Shown: positions 61,412 through 64,000 of the stretch, in pieces
Numbering within the stretch: the first letter of the stretch is position 1
Layout: every line of letters starts with the position of its first letter
Source: Protonemura montana
Taxonomy: Eukaryota; Arthropoda; Insecta; Plecoptera; Nemouridae
Direction of reading: 5' to 3'
Assembly: GCA_947568835.1 (NCBI GenBank)
Contig: OX387603.1
Location: forward strand, 21,414,651-21,478,650
DNA length: 64,000 nt
Notes under the pieces: generated by a model
What the model saw: the letters and a program-made list of their open reading frames with translations, nothing else
Databases searched by the model: none
What the model was told of the DNA's origin: nothing
Translations under genes and position numbers: made by a program

Positions 61412-64000
61412 CTGGAATGAAATAGTGAATGTCGGACAAAGAAGAGACAAGGCTTTAAGCTGAACAAAAGGTACTTGAAAATCCAATGCATTTTCTCTGT
61501 TGATTTGTGTAAATTAATGGTGCTATTTGCAGGAGTAGGAACGTGGAACTCATAGTTTACTGCAAATGTCGAAACGTGCAATCTGGGTCAAAAATGTTCG
61601 ATGATATTTGCTCGAGCTCGACTAATGAATGCATTTCCCGACGTCCCCTGTGTATTTCTAAACTCATTTCCCTGTGGAGTTATTCTTTGTTAGTTTCCGC
61701 GCCAAAAATAGAAACCAGAAACCAAAAATCCAAAGCCAAATTAAATGTTACCATAAATATCGCAGAGTAAGATTTAAGAATTTCTCAAGAGTGTTGGAAG
61801 AACAAAACAAAGATCGTGGAATCTACTGGAATGCGAGGGAATGTTTGTGAAAACTTAGCAGTTACTTTCTAACGTCCTCATACCTATACAGAAACGAGCA
61901 CATAACTTCACCAACACATAAACATTCCCTTAATTAAAAGCATACAGCCAACATTGCGGTATGAAACAATTTAAAAGTGTTTCTAATTTACTAGGATAGT
62001 TGTTCGTGTAACAGCAATACAACAGATCATCACACGAGTAGAGAGTAGTGCATTTCTTGCTACTTTAGAAGATTGCAAGACTTCGTAAAGCAGATAAAGC
62101 TTGTCTCCTCCCCTTAGAGACGGAGTCAAGATAGTTTAGTTACCTTACCTATCCCTAGCCCAAGTGCTCTATTTCTTGAAGACCACTTTAAAAGCTAAAA
62201 GTTTTCAAACATTTGCCCAATCGCCACTACCATGAATACACAGTAAAAACGTTTACAAGCGCTTTTTAAATGTATATACGAGTTGTAAGTACGCCCCGAA
62301 ACACTAGACGAATAAATTCTTTGCTATTGATGACAGTAAATCCTAAAAATCTCCTTACAACTTACAGCAGTGTAAAATAGAGTACTTTCCAGTGAAATTT
62401 CATTTTGGTACACTCTTTTTTTTTACCTTTCTTTCGCTCGTAGCCTTCTTTATACAGAAGAATAGTTCTAGAAGGGAATTCTCCCGAGTCACTGTGGAAA
62501 TTGGTCGAGTTGTTACCCTCTGGGAGCAATCGAAAACTCCTGGTCTGGAGCCAGGGAAACTATAGCAACTCTACGAAAATAAATATCCCTAGAGGAAACT
62601 AAACAAAACCACTCTCATTGTGAAATCACAATCCGCAAGCAAAGACGATTTTCATAACAGTACGTTTCCATTCTAGCGAGCCATTGAAAAGGAGGAAGCT
62701 TCAGAAATATGCTTGGGAAAATAACAATATTGCGAGAAGGCTCGTCTTCACAAACCTTGTCATTTCTCGAGGCTTTTTTGTATCATATTTTGTGAATCAG
62801 AGTTATATTGAAACGATTGGATACGGTACTTTCATGTTACCAATATTCAATTGTTGTCAGAGCCTCCGTTCGATATGGTTATGTTTGTAAGGTCACCAAA
62901 TGGTACACGTATTTCAGGTTGTAATAAATAAATGTAAATAGAAACACTCACACCTGCTCGAGGGTACTGCCATTATGTGAGTCATGTCTTCAGAACGTCA
63001 ATCCATGGAGCGCACTGTAGATTTTTTCCAGCGATTAAACTTGTAGGTTGCACAATGTTGTTCAGTTTCAAACGAAATTCATGAAATTGGCACTGTCCAG
63101 AATAATTAGTAACTTGTGCGGTCAAGTCACATCACAACACTTCAGAGTCTCGTTGAATTTCCAGTTTCATCTTATTTTGACGCAGGTTAGTTGTTGGTGA
63201 CTACCAAGTTTATCTATGGAGTAAATAACACAATGTCAGCTCACCCTTGTCTTGTGTTTGATAATGATATTGCACTAAACCAATACCATTAGACGATATT
63301 TCTAGCCTCTGTACAGCGTTCTCTAATATTTCTATGTCATTGCACTCGTTTCTTACTATTTAATAATTACTCCGTACGCGAATTTGCTAAAATTCCAACA
63401 ATTGTTAGTAATTTAATATCCAGTTTGCCTCCAGCTACGTTATTTTTTGTGTCACAGTAAGAGCGACTGAGAGATGCGACCAGTCTAGTTGGGGTGAAGC
63501 GTATACTAACTGCGGTCGCTCAGGTTGGTTGACAAGTTGACCCTAGAGACCTTGACAGTGTCTATGCCATTACTAACCTACACTTTACACATGCATAGCA
63601 AATTTAAACAAATAAAACTATACGTTGAGATGCTTTGTAACTGGAATGAGGGTGTTGAAGGAGATTGGTTAAATCTGGTAATTTCTCTGTGACTTTACTT
63701 TGAGAAACACTGAAGATGTTTTTAAGTCAGGGTTTTACTGCCAAAATAAAATATGAACAGATGTATCCATTTTATAAAATGTATAGAAATAATACCTAGT
63801 TGTCTAGTAGATATTATGTATTCTGTCAATGTTAGTAAAATTCGTGTACACGAGGTGAATATTTTCGGGCATGTAACGTGTTTGTTTTTTGTTATAAAAT
63901 AAATTTATTTTGTTACAATTTTATTTATGTAAATTGGAAATGTTTTTGGACGACGCAACTGGAGCGGAAAATCAATTATCTGCACAGCTGGGAAAAGTTT

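Larger units (their letters stand above)
44452..64000. other. Intergenic region, no recognised gene
   Basis: Right-hand 19.5 kb. Besides the listed candidate exons and one 300-bp repeat copy, it holds a GGGT tandem at 54102-54120, T18 at 58167-58184 and B-box-like sites at 56390-56410 and 56565-56585. Stretches such as 51000-52500, 58500-60800 and 61800-64000 show nothing I can support. Confidence 0.55.

Noticed and set aside
1-64000. CRISPR arrays, bacterial-type operons, rRNA genes or an intact transposase/reverse transcriptase
   Set aside because: No regularly spaced direct repeats, no operon structure, no rRNA beyond the 5S-derived SINE heads, and no frame long enough or with recognisable motifs for an autonomous mobile element.

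Overview
This is eukaryotic DNA, most likely from an arthropod and probably an insect with a large, repeat-rich genome. The reasons are AT-rich non-coding sequence, multi-exon genes with GT..AG introns (one about 17.8 kb), an Inr+DPE core promoter of the type common in arthropods, and scattered SINE- and MITE-like repeats. There are no bacterial operons, rRNA operons or CRISPR arrays. The species cannot be named from the window. Most of the 64 kb is non-coding.

Region 1 to 19.86 kb, minus strand: the 5' part of a Golgi-type alpha-mannosidase II gene (GH38). Exon 1 (18911-19318) encodes the cytosolic tail, a single signal-anchor transmembrane helix and the stem. Exon 2 (979-1071) encodes the conserved segment just before the catalytic domain. 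The catalytic exons lie beyond the left edge. A 17.8 kb first intron holds three copies of a 5S rRNA-derived SINE, one copy of a roughly 300-bp repeat, a strong hairpin and several homopolymers. A CpG-rich promoter with an initiator and a correctly spaced DPE sits at about 19.62-19.66 kb.

Region 19.86 to 39.4 kb: intergenic. It contains two more copies of the 300-bp repeat, a fold-back element and a neighbouring element that both carry a tRNA-like core, and a few short coding-like fragments of low confidence.

Region 39.4 to 44.45 kb: a locus open in register on both strands (39.38-40.03 kb), followed by a convincing three-exon plus-strand gene (40472-44210). It encodes a 172-residue protein that resembles the DUF4485 family and ends with a polyadenylation signal.

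Region 44.45 to 64 kb: no recognised gene. Several candidate exons have good acceptor sites and open frames (47.37-47.66 kb plus; 50.19-50.44 kb plus; a phase-compatible pair at 55.66-56.29 kb minus; 61.26-61.41 kb minus), but I cannot assign any to a family. One more 300-bp repeat copy lies at 47.8-48.1 kb. These candidates need transcript or homology support: chance open frames of 60-150 codons are expected in a window of this size.
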